From NCBI RefSeq assembly GCF_001428845.1, contig NZ_LMIU01000026.1:158769-222768 (forward strand): DNA of 64,000 nt, read 5' to 3'. Under the pieces are notes generated by a model, which saw only the letters and a list, made by a program, of their open reading frames with translations, searched no databases and was not told where the DNA came from. Source of the stretch: Achromobacter sp. Root83 (lineage in GTDB: Bacteria > Pseudomonadota > Gammaproteobacteria > Burkholderiales > Burkholderiaceae_B). This document shows positions 8,801 through 16,381 of the stretch, one piece after another. The translations under genes and the position numbers were made by a program. Numbering within the stretch: position 1 is the stretch's first letter; each line of letters starts with the position of its first letter.

Positions 8801-9632
8801 TGCTTTAAATGGGTCAAGCCGACGGCTGAAGGACTTGCCGACTGTCTTTTTAATGGAGCTGCTTAGCAAGGCTATACCCGAAATTAATGCTATGGCGGGT
8901 TCCGGTGGCAGCATGACAACCTACCTCGTTGAACAAGCGTTTGACGAGTTGAGGCTGAGGGCCGACGAGCCCTTAGATAGCATTGCGCGACTCGAATTGG
9001 CGTACTTGCCCGTCTTTCGTACGCGGCAAAAGCCACTTGCGCTATACCGCCTGATGACAGAGCAGGCTGGCTTCTTCGTCGAGGTGGTGACTGCGGTGTT
9101 CAAGCCTGAGCATGGTGAAGCCGATCCTCTTAATGAAAGGGCTAAGCGGCTGGCATCCGCCGCATATCGGCTTCTCGAAGGCATCCACACACTTCCCGGG
9201 CAGGTTGACGACCTGATAGGCACGGAGAAGTTGCTCGCCTGGTGCCTGGAGGTACGGGAGCTCGCCACGGTAGCAGACCGTCTGACGATGGCGGAACAGC
9301 GTATTGGGCACATGTTTGCTCGAGCGCCTGCGGATCCCATGGACGGTGCATGGCCGCACGAAGCGGTTAGGAATGCGATTGAAAAGATGGCGTCCGAAAG
9401 TCTTGAGCGCGGGCTATCCGTCGCGCGTATCAACTTGCGCGGCGTCTACTCCAAGGCGATCGGGGAAGGCGGAAAACAGGAACGAGAACTTGCCGCTGAA
9501 GCGTTTGGGTGGGCAGAGGTTATGCCGGGGTTTCCTCGTACTGCGGCCATGCTGAGGCGGATTGCAGAGAACTGGCAAAGATACGCAGATCAGGCCGATT
9601 TGGAGGCGGAAGCGGACGCGCTGAAATGGTGA
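5880..9632 (+). CDS. Large putative defence protein with nuclease-like N-terminus and helical repeat body
   Basis: A single 1250-aa protein; the start at 5880 has GGAGG 8 nt upstream. Residues ~10-115 carry a block (IPARVEFPGLIADLIRAS, GFDGVLDAD, SVWEFG, KANDDYKKRTG) that I associate with PD-(D/E)XK-like domains at the front of large STAND-type defence proteins; Asp (FDG) and Glu (VWEFG) would be the acidic residues. Around residues 210-350 the pattern resembles a STAND ATPase core (CYDLARRCGRSLAVLARLI), but the segment where a P-loop should lie (GPSRLLYAADAPDEVV) lacks a GK[ST]. The remaining ~850 residues look like alpha-helical repeats. It stands alone in its operon inside an island with other defence genes. 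Anti-phage function is inference. Confidence 0.6.
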   Translation: MKWITALDLDQWADTIPARVEFPGLIADLIRASVTDISSFRFPRGDKGQVRGFDGVLDADSNYTFIPDGESVWEFGVTEGGAAKANDDYKKRTGQVDLDMRKHTTFVFVSPRTWDSSKGVKREDWIAEKKALAEWKDVCYIDGVMLEEWLDDCPAVAARYATAHLNKMPQIGVRSTDEFWNEFSTRFAPQLVEQVLLAGREDQAKDLVQQLVAGPSRLLYAADAPDEVVVFAIAAIRNAEPAVRVFLESKTIVVDTEHAARQLSNKSGLVFLLKGQGRDFVGLLSQRGPTVVSAGADERRPNHVLLNRPLSSQLAKAFVEMGYPEHECYDLARRCGRSLAVLARLIPSGNATRPAWLERGEQLLPALLAGAWQSSTKPDTDVLSALADNVDYETIESPLRRLSRLQDPPVDRVGDVWAMRASVDAFIHLAPLLGPRHLERFAAVAKAVFSRIGNPPKADEIFRPSSDREERHSDWLRDGLMTTLLHMAVLHEQADFIVPGSTPAEFVNGIVRGLPGLSQNHRLLVALQDQLALLAEAAPIPFLEALEHLLEGDASSIKPIFEEFEGFITSRAYHHGVLWALEVVAWDPGLLLRAAMCLARLAAIDTGGKDSNRPINSLREILLPWSPNTTANTAERIGVLKSVVQTVPDIAWELLTKLLPRAHDSSDATQKPRFREFGDGRQEVLTFGLVWRSQTEVVRLALDHVGHDPDRWATLIDELHHFPELAFLESVEALRMEMVTSHKDSLAIWEHLRKVVSRHKTYADTDWALREKGLALLEELVMRHAPKDPVSLVCWLFDDWIPDVPGKADSDDPMAAVEEARAKGIAEVYNAKGMGGLIDLAGKAKLSDQVASSLKTLNLDKEELVGVLRQALHNGEELNSFASAVVADVVYRFGEDGKASVRSELQACGLEKDRTARLLVALPDKKQTWSFVATLGEEVEDAYWRSKPAFLIDGSADELFEAIGNYTRRDRFLAALNGSSRRLKDLPTVFLMELLSKAIPEINAMAGSGGSMTTYLVEQAFDELRLRADEPLDSIARLELAYLPVFRTRQKPLALYRLMTEQAGFFVEVVTAVFKPEHGEADPLNERAKRLASAAYRLLEGIHTLPGQVDDLIGTEKLLAWCLEVRELATVADRLTMAEQRIGHMFARAPADPMDGAWPHEAVRNAIEKMASESLERGLSVARINLRGVYSKAIGEGGKQERELAAEAFGWAEVMPGFPRTAAMLRRIAENWQRYADQADLEAEADALKW

Positions 9633-9719
9633 AGCTCGAATTCATCACTGAAAAATGACGGCTGTAAGGGCTAACAGGTCGTTCCAATGGGCGGCCTTGG
9701 TCACCGATTGACCCATAAG

Positions 9720-10172
9720 CTAGAGCTCATCAGGAGGCATTGAGGAGATTACGCTGCGAAGTTCCAGTAGTGCACGCGCGAGCCCCTGGTCAGCGGGTTC
9801 ATAGGGATGTTCGAAACAACCGATCCTCACCCACTGAGAATGCTGCCCGGGATGGACATATCCTTCGAAGTCATCGACAAGAAGGCATTGCTGAACTGTT
9901 GAGCTAGGGATCCATGCCAAGTCCTTGGTAGTCCCTTTCCACCGCACGTATTCAATTTGTGCAAACCAGTCGGGTGCCAGGCCTTCATCAACGAGAAGTT
10001 CTGCGATTGGGCGAAACCTCGATTCGCTTACCGTCGTGTACATCACGATCCTCGGGAAAATCTCACGGCAATGAATCAGGAACTCGTTAAGCCCAGGTCG
10101 AGGGATTTGGCTGGCGGCGTTAGAAATTAACGTGCCTTCTAAGTCGAGAGCAAGGATATTGGGGCGAGGCAT
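9720..10172 (-). CDS. HAD-like hydrolase
   Basis: The protein of about 150 aa begins with a HAD motif I variant, ILALDLEGTLI (D-x-E-G-T rather than D-x-D-G-T). It has a motif II-like Thr in IVMYTTV and a late acidic motif LLVDDFEGY. The size and absence of a large cap resemble NIF/FCP-like phosphatases. ATG 10172 is preferred to the TTG at 10190. Replacement of the second catalytic Asp by Glu may weaken phosphomonoesterase activity, so its reaction is open. It is convergent with the large 5880-9632 gene and about 100 bp downstream of the AbrB-like gene. Confidence 0.65.
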   Translation of the reverse strand: MPRPNILALDLEGTLISNAASQIPRPGLNEFLIHCREIFPRIVMYTTVSESRFRPIAELLVDEGLAPDWFAQIEYVRWKGTTKDLAWIPSSTVQQCLLVDDFEGYVHPGQHSQWVRIGCFEHPYEPADQGLARALLELRSVISSMPPDEL

Positions 10173-10268
10173 AGGTGAAGCCTGTGTCAAAAAGGGAAGG
10201 GTGGCAATGCTGATGACATGCTCCAGTGCTTGAAGCGGAGGCGGGCCGCGCCGGGACGACTTTGGAGA

Positions 10269-10466
10269 TCATTCTTGGCCGCCATCCCCGCTGCCAGCCG
10301 GCACCGCGCTTTCACCTGTGGCAAGACGAGCTTCCAACGTGCCATCTGCACGTAGTTCGAATTGGAGCCTGTTGCCTGGCCTGAGAGACAGCTTCTCGCG
10401 GATGGCGCCGGGGATCGTCACCCTGCCTTTGGTGCTCAGCTTCGCTGAGATCTGCTCATCGGTCAT
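10269..10466 (-). CDS. AbrB/MazE-type DNA-binding protein (SpoVT-AbrB domain)
   Basis: A 65-aa protein with the swapped-hairpin signature SAKLSTKGRVTIPGAIREKL and then LRPGNRLQFEL, spanning residues 7-45. Such domains form dimeric regulators and are the usual antitoxins of PIN or MazF toxins. It overlaps the end of the 235-aa gene by 4 bp (ATGA), so the two are translated together. The partner is not a recognisable PIN or MazF protein, so a toxin-antitoxin role is only a possibility. Confidence 0.75.
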   Translation of the reverse strand: MTDEQISAKLSTKGRVTIPGAIREKLSLRPGNRLQFELRADGTLEARLATGESAVPAGSGDGGQE

Positions 10467-11170
10467 GCCTTAGATGCATTCTCACGTCGCCGAAGCTCCA
10501 GCAGTTCCGAGCGCATTGAGTTTGCTGATCTGAGGAGGTTAATGACTGAGTTCCAGTATTCCGCGCCTAAGTCCCCGTCCTCGTGAGCGAGTCGCCAGAG
10601 TGTTCGAACTGCCTCGTTCAGGTCGATAGGTTGGTCAGAGTTATCGCCACCTGCGTTTGCCAGGGAAATGCGGCTTGAGTTTGAGGTCTCGATCATCTCC
10701 TTGCGTCCTGGCCAGCCTTGGGCGGATTCGGCTCGAGTGTTGAAGGACGCACTTTCGTTTGCTTCACGCGTCGAAAGAAGCGGAACAAACTTGTGCGGAT
10801 GTAGAGGAAGCAGGCGTCGTAGTTCTGATGCCGACAGTCCATAGATGGGCCGCCACAGTCGGTAGATCACTTCATCATGGTCTTGGGCGACATATTGGAA
10901 GACAGGGCAGCTTGCCTCTAACGCGTCGTCGTCGCTGTCGTCTTCCGGCTCAAGCAAACCCAAGGCCTTCGTGCATTCGACGAGCAGGTCCCGCATTAGC
11001 AATCGACTTTCTCGTGGCAGATCTGCTCGTCGAAGAAGTTCCTCAGCCTCCACGCGATGATGGTCACTCTCGCCTAACACGATTCCGATGGCCATCATTG
11101 TGTGAAGGAGCCGTTTTGCCGGATCACCTAGGTCAGAGGTGTCAAGAGCGTTGGGGTGAAAGTAGATCAT
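10463..11170 (-). CDS. Hypothetical protein coupled to the AbrB-like gene
   Basis: A 235-aa soluble, acidic protein that I do not recognise. Visible features are an alpha-helical first half (DPAKRLLHTMMAIGIVLGE), an acidic run (EPEDDSDDDALEA, residues ~96-108) and a polar, low-complexity segment rich in Ser/Asn/Glu around residues 135-175. A helical C-terminus ends LLELRRRENASKA. Its stop overlaps the start of the AbrB-like gene by 4 bp. The position upstream of a MazE-like gene suggests a two-gene module. No catalytic motif is apparent. Confidence 0.6.
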   Translation of the reverse strand: MIYFHPNALDTSDLGDPAKRLLHTMMAIGIVLGESDHHRVEAEELLRRADLPRESRLLMRDLLVECTKALGLLEPEDDSDDDALEASCPVFQYVAQDHDEVIYRLWRPIYGLSASELRRLLPLHPHKFVPLLSTREANESASFNTRAESAQGWPGRKEMIETSNSSRISLANAGGDNSDQPIDLNEAVRTLWRLAHEDGDLGAEYWNSVINLLRSANSMRSELLELRRRENASKA

Positions 11171-11328
11171 CTGGGGTCCGGGAAAATAGGCTCCAGCCTA
11201 CTGGTCTCTACTTGGCATGGGGCCTTTATTGCTGGGGGCAATGGGATTGCGCTGACAGTAATGCCTCATCGTGCGCCACATCTAGCTATACGCCTGTGGG
11301 CATGTGCCCGTTCTATTAGGCAAGAATT

Positions 11329-11802
11329 ATGGAGAAAGGAAATAAGGGCCTTCGGCTCCGGCACGCTTTGCGAGTTGCCATGCGTGAACGTTCGCATACT
11401 GTTTCGCAGCTGGCCGCTCACGTCGGGGTCAGTCAGAGCTACCTGTCTCAGTTGTTGAACGGCGATAAGGCGATGGATGCAGTGAGCGATCAACATTTGC
11501 GGCGGTTCGCGGCGTATCTCGGTATGCCGGCTATCGCTGGCTTTATGCTTGCCGGACGGCTTGAGCTGGCTGATTTCATCGAGGGGACACCTACGCTGGA
11601 GCAGCAGTTGGAGTCCGGACTTGGCGTAGTTTGCGTCAGTCCGTCGGCGGCCGAGGCAGGAATTGAGTTGGCCGACCTGGATCAGTTGTCTGTTCCGGTG
11701 AAGTCGCTCATCGTTTTGCTGCATCAGCGTGCTCAGGTCGAAGATATTCTCAGGCCGACGACTGCTTGGTGGTTGGCGCGGCACATCTTGATCCATGACT
11801 GA
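11329..11802 (+). CDS. XRE-type helix-turn-helix regulator
   Basis: A 157-aa protein with an N-terminal Cro/CI-type HTH (residues ~14-55): HTVSQLAAHVGVSQSYLSQL followed by LNGDKAM. The remaining ~100 residues are helical and unassigned. It is divergent from the 10463-11170/AbrB pair across 158 bp and convergent with the large recombinase at 11896. It may control either; the sequence shows no clear operator. A double hairpin follows the stop codon. Confidence 0.8.
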   Translation: MEKGNKGLRLRHALRVAMRERSHTVSQLAAHVGVSQSYLSQLLNGDKAMDAVSDQHLRRFAAYLGMPAIAGFMLAGRLELADFIEGTPTLEQQLESGLGVVCVSPSAAEAGIELADLDQLSVPVKSLIVLLHQRAQVEDILRPTTAWWLARHILIHD

Positions 11803-11816
11803 TTGGTGACGAGCTC

Positions 11817-11872
11817 GGCCCCCACACTCGGTAGAGGTGGGGGCCTTTGCACGGCCATCGGTGGAGGCCGTG
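11817..11872 (+). terminator. Tandem hairpins between convergent genes
   Basis: The first stem, GGCCCCCAC / GTGGGGGCC (11817-11845), has an 11-nt loop followed by TTTG. The second, CACGGCC / GGCCGTG (11850-11872), follows at once. They separate the XRE gene from the convergent recombinase gene and probably terminate both. Confidence 0.65.
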
Positions 11873-11895
11873 GGCTAAGCCGCAGCTATCTGCCC

Positions 11896-13896
11896 TCACA
11901 TCCGACTGAAGGCGCTGTCGAGCAGCTCCGCCATTCGCGTAGACCCTTCGCCGCTGCGCAAGAAGGCATAGTGCTTCTCGACGGTGCCAACGCGATCGTT
12001 GAGTACAAGTGCGGCTGTTTTGAAATCGCCGCCGTCGGCTTTCAAGATGGATGTCGCAGCAAGATGACGAAACGCATGGGCGCCGAAGCCGTGGCAACTA
12101 GGCAGATAGTTGGCGGTCAATGTCTTGACTGTTGCGCCCATGTCGACCCAGGGCGTGTGCTTGGCGCCAGGCTTTTTCGATTTGCGCGTCAGAAACACCA
12201 GGTCAGTCGGTGCCACCATCAGGATAGGGCGGAGAGTGAACAGGTACTTCTCGATGTCGATCCAGGCTGACGCGTGCACAGGGCTGTCGTAAGGCACATC
12301 CTGAGCCGCGCCGTACCAGTTCTTGAACTTGTGCTTCGGGATTCTGATCCACCAGGATTTGTCGCTCTTCTGGTAAAGCTCACCTGTGTTGTCTGCTCGC
12401 CAAGTGAGATGAGCGAGGTTTCGGCGACGTAGCGGGTTGGATGCAAGGATCTTGATCAGCACCAAATCGCGAGCCCAGATGGCCTCTTTGCTAGGTGCCG
12501 CACCGACAGGCCGAGCTGCACGCATTCGTTGGATCATGTCTGCTATTGAATCCATGGGATTCTTCTGATCGATGAGGTGGCGGAGCGGCTCGAACGAGTC
12601 GCGTGAGACCTCGATTTCGTTGTAGTACGACGAGGCAAGCTGTTCGAGCAGATCGAACTGACGATCACACATGGCCTCCCACTTCTCCTTTCGATACCGC
12701 TTAGGCAGCGTGGCTTGCCATTCCGGATGCTGCCGCAGAAAGCCGAATCGCGGACGGACCAAGGCCGTCAGGAAGGCTAGCGCCTGGTTAGCCCCTTGAT
12801 TACGTCGTCCTGAGCGTGCCTTGCGCCAGTCCAGATAGGGCTCGATGTAGTCAGGCACAGCAAGCCATGCCATGGATTGCGTCTCCGACGGATTCAGGCC
12901 CGCGCCACCTGCTTCGATGCTCATCTTGAGCCACCCCAGGTACATCGCAGTGTTTCCCCATCCGTAGCGGGCTGATGCCACCTCGCGTCCATCCAGGAAC
13001 GCCCACCAGTTCGCATCCGTCGTTGCCGTCAGCGGGCACGGCGAGAACCGCCACCTTCCCCGCTTCGTGCGCTGAAGCCCGGCAGGCAATGCTGCCGCCG
13101 TCTTGTAGCGCATGAATTCGGTCCATTGGCGACGCAGGAGAGATCCAGGCGCCGGCTTCTCACCGTAGATCTGGCGCGTCAGGTCCCCCAGGATCGTGCG
13201 GTAGACGATTGGGGCTGGCGCCTTCCCTACGCGCGCCTGGCGCTGGCCGATCAGCCGCATGCCTGACAGCTGCACCAAGCTGTGCCTCTCAAGGCCGAAG
13301 AACGCTTCCAGCCGCAAAAGGTGATTCACGTTGTTCCCGCGGGGAATCTTTCCCTTGATCCAGCCGTACATCATGTCCCGAGGGATGCCGACTCGCTTGG
13401 CGACAGTGGCTGCGGCTCGGTTTTCCAGCAGTGTGGCCAGCGTCGACTGAAAGGGCGTGGCCTTGCCTTCATGCGCCGCTTGAATGGTGTCATGGGCGAT
13501 CACCGCGTCCTTCCAGTGGCGGAATGCCGACTTGGTGTTAGACACGGCTCGGGCAGACTGCCCCAGCTCTTGCAAGCCCAGAAGGAATCGTTCGAGAGCG
13601 GCGCTGTGACCGGCTCGCATCTCGTCACCGACCACGTCGTCAATGTGGATGCCGTTCGCCTTGAGGAAGCCGCGCAACGCCGTCGCGCGGTTCGATGCCG
13701 TCTGTTCGTTGAGGCTCTCGCCGATCACTTGGCGTTGCTGATTGTCGAGGAGGGTTTGGTAAGTAAGTTGAGCCACGGCTCGTCTCCGAGCCCGCGCCTC
13801 CGTTGGTTTGGCCGCCTGCGAGTCAAGTAAAGGCGACGGGACGAAGTACCGGACGGTTCTGTAACCATCTGATAATTTGGAGTTTTTCCTGTTCAC
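11896..13896 (-). CDS. Very large tyrosine recombinase (phage-integrase fold)
   Basis: With a GTG start at 13896 (AGGGTGGG five nt upstream) the product is 666 aa; a GTG at 13998 would add 34 residues but has no ribosome site. The C-terminal ~250 residues carry the recombinase signature: an Arg in SNPLRRRNLAHLTW, the HAFRHLAATSIL box and the nucleophile Tyr in TVEKHYAFLR. The N-terminal ~400 residues are an extra region. They include a helix-turn-helix-like stretch (AAATVAKRVGIPRDMMYGWI), so the enzyme is about twice the usual integrase length. It is distinct from the integrase at 2300 and may belong to a nested mobile unit. Confidence 0.82.
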   Translation of the reverse strand: MNRKNSKLSDGYRTVRYFVPSPLLDSQAAKPTEARARRRAVAQLTYQTLLDNQQRQVIGESLNEQTASNRATALRGFLKANGIHIDDVVGDEMRAGHSAALERFLLGLQELGQSARAVSNTKSAFRHWKDAVIAHDTIQAAHEGKATPFQSTLATLLENRAAATVAKRVGIPRDMMYGWIKGKIPRGNNVNHLLRLEAFFGLERHSLVQLSGMRLIGQRQARVGKAPAPIVYRTILGDLTRQIYGEKPAPGSLLRRQWTEFMRYKTAAALPAGLQRTKRGRWRFSPCPLTATTDANWWAFLDGREVASARYGWGNTAMYLGWLKMSIEAGGAGLNPSETQSMAWLAVPDYIEPYLDWRKARSGRRNQGANQALAFLTALVRPRFGFLRQHPEWQATLPKRYRKEKWEAMCDRQFDLLEQLASSYYNEIEVSRDSFEPLRHLIDQKNPMDSIADMIQRMRAARPVGAAPSKEAIWARDLVLIKILASNPLRRRNLAHLTWRADNTGELYQKSDKSWWIRIPKHKFKNWYGAAQDVPYDSPVHASAWIDIEKYLFTLRPILMVAPTDLVFLTRKSKKPGAKHTPWVDMGATVKTLTANYLPSCHGFGAHAFRHLAATSILKADGGDFKTAALVLNDRVGTVEKHYAFLRSGEGSTRMAELLDSAFSRM

Positions 13897-14061
13897 TGTT
13901 TCCCACCCTTGAAATTGGTGGGCGGTTGCAGAGCAGGTTGGTTCCAGTCCGAGGAAGGGCGGGCAGCAATGCCTCGCCGTGTGTATAGCGCGAGACACGG
14001 CAGATAGCAGTGCAAGAAGTGGAATTCGCTACTCTCTCTGCGAACATGACCTCCTGGAGGG

Positions 14062-14348
14062 CGATACCAACCCACTTCGACCGACATTGAGGTCGACTTT
14101 TCGCTGCCCTCCGAGCGCGTGATTCGCACGTTCTTGCAAATCATCGGCGGGCGAGGCAAGCCCTCAGCTATTCGATGCGATAACGGTCCCGAGCATTTAA
14201 GCTCGGCAATCTGGCAGTGGGCTGCTGCTTGGGGGGCAAGCTCGATTACATCCAGCTTGGGAAGCCGCAGCAGAACGCCTTTGCCGAGCAGTTCAACAGG
14301 ACTGCTCGTTACGAATGGCTGTCCCTCCATCACTGGGATGGGGGTTAG
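14062..14348 (+). pseudogene. IS3-family transposase OrfB remnant
   Basis: The frame around 14083-14230 encodes the retroviral-type integrase core of an IS3-family OrfB: IEVDFSLPSERVIRTFLQII, then AIRCDNGPEHLSS with the second catalytic Asp. A frameshift near 14235 moves the sequence to another frame, which continues GKLDYIQLGKPQQNAFAEQFN and ends at a stop after EWLSLHHWDGG. Everything before the core is missing. A short frame (14425-14560, ending KAVWAARMWPEVRYWL) follows and is unassigned. The element is clearly inactive. Confidence 0.85.
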
Positions 14349-14563
14349 AGTGACTTACGAGGGACCGACTCAAGCATATGGGCGCAGTAACTGCTGACGA
14401 CCGAGCCTGTGTGGAAACGCTTTTCGCCCTGACAGCCACGGCGCAATCGCCTGGACCGCATCAACTCGGGCGGTCTTTACTTCGATTCTTTGAAGTGGGA
14501 CTCACTCAAGGCCGTTTGGGCGGCCCGGATGTGGCCTGAGGTGCGTTATTGGTTATGAACGGC

Positions 14564-15794
14564 TCAGTCGCCCATCGCTAGCACCGCTTTTGTCGTCTGC
14601 TGGTAGCCCAGGACGTGCGTCAACCGCTTGAGGTTATAAACCAGTACATTCAAGCTCATTTCCGTGTTCACATTTCCCAGGCGACGCGTTAGGAAGTGCG
14701 TATAGTCCATCCAACGCTTGAACATGCGGAACACCTGTTCCACCCTGCGGCGCCGCACCTTCATCGCTTCTGGCGTTCAGTCTAGACGGCGCTGCACCGC
14801 CTCAAGCACGGCATCATGCTCTCATAGACTGATGCGCCGATACGCTAGGTGTGCATCGTTCGTTCATAGCGCATTGTGGGCGGGCACTAGTCCAGTAGAG
14901 CCGCAGTTCAGGACCAATCTCCTCTCGCGTAAACCGGTGGATGGCGCGCTGGCCCAACGGGCACTGGTATTCATCGTCCTTCGCGATGTATGCGAAGTCC
15001 GGACGGTCGAAGCGGCCTTCGGCGATGGTGCTTCGTTTCGACAACCATCTGAACCATCCCCGAGCCTCTGCCCACTGGTAGCCATCGAGCGGGCATCTGA
15101 GTCAGTAACCGACGGTTGATCGTCTGGACTGTCTTTGAGCCATTCCTTGACGTCATCCAACACGCGCATTTGCTTGCGTAGGCGCTCGATCTCGTCGTTG
15201 AGCCGATTGGTCCGGGTCTCGATCTCGACAGGTTGCATTCGGCTCGCGGTGTCGAGCGCCGCCAGATAGCATCGGATGCTCTCCTCAATCTGCTGCTGAC
15301 GGTTGCCTATCTTGGCGGCTGTGAAGTTCTTGTCGCGCGTGTTGACTGGCTTGAACTTGCTTCCATCAACGGCAACCAGGGCTTGGCTGAATAGCTTGAG
15401 ATCTCGGCATACGGCAACAAACCGTCGGCAAACGTTGCGAATGCCCGAGCCACTGTCAGGGCGACAATCCGCGATGGTCTTGAAGTCTCGCGCCAGACGG
15501 CCGACGAGCCACATCAGTTCGACGTTGCGTTGGCATTCTCGTTCGAGTCGACGACTGGACTGGACCCGATTTAAGGAGCCGTAGAGGTGGATCTTCAGCA
15601 GCACGGCCGGGTGATACGACGGGCTGCCGGTAGCTGCTGGGGCCGCCTTCTCAAGTCCCAGCGATTCCAGGTTGAGCTCGTCAACAAATGCGTCGATTAT
15701 GCGCACCGGGCCGTCGCCGGCGATAAAGTTCATCCAGGCATTCCGGAATCAACGTTACCTGCTGCCGATCCTGACTTTCGATGAGTCGGGGCAT
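14564..15794 (-). pseudogene. IS1182-family transposase remnant, multiply frameshifted
   Basis: Reading from 15794, MPRLIESQDRQQVTLIPECL matches the usual N-terminus, then shifts frame near 15735 into a DGPVRIIDAFVDELNLESLG segment. The DUF772 region (YHPAVLLKIHLYGSLNRVQS), DFKTIADCRPDSGSG and ALVAVDGSKFKPVN follow. After SDARSMATSG the frame shifts and sequence is missing before FDRPDFAYIAKDDEYQCPLG. A last piece, EMSLNVLVYNLKRLTHVLG, ends at 14564. At least three lesions make it non-functional. Terminal repeats could not be identified. Confidence 0.88.
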
Positions 15795-16381
15795 GTCGAA
15801 TCACCGAATCAAGATACCAAACTCTATCTACGTCACAGTAGCGGCGCTAAAGAGTTTTCACACAACCTCGACCCGGAGCCGACGGTGAACTCAGCATCAA
15901 ATATCGGCAGCTTCCAAACCACCGCCGCCATTTACTCAAGTTATTTGGCCGCCGGGTGATCGTCCATTGCCGACAATGACGGTGCTCGCGATCAAAGTCG
16001 ACAACGAAGCGCATAGCGATCGTTGTCAGCGTTGATGGTGTCGGATCCAATTGATTGAATCAGAAAATTCGCCGTTGCGACCATCTCGACCATCCAGTTT
16101 CCGACGGTGCGGATACCTTGATAAGCTGTAGCGGAAGATACGCCGGCATGTTTGACCTTTGTGCTCTGAACGATGCGTGGATTATCAGCGTACTGGTCCA
16201 GCGTGGCGGGTGAAGTACTCTATGGTCGCCTTCAGGCACCCCCAATACGTCGATGGCCTCTCTTGTCGACGGTATCGGAGATTATTTTGTCGCCAGGTAG
16301 GTCGGGTAGATCAAGATATAATCGAAAGGCATACGCGATCCTGAGACACAGTCAACGAAGATAACGTTACCTGAGCTGTTG
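15795..16381. other. Gene-free spacer upstream of the ABC-three-component operon
   Basis: About 590 bp with stops in all frames at short intervals. A reverse-strand stretch (16020-16160) reads TAYQGIRTVGNWMVEMVATA and looks like decayed coding sequence of unknown origin. The promoter of the downstream operon must lie in the last part of this spacer, but no consensus -35/-10 pair stands out. Confidence 0.4.

Noticed and set aside
16060..16364. Short frames on both strands before the MBL gene
   Set aside because: All are about 60 codons, overlap each other and lack ribosome sites; at best they are decayed sequence.
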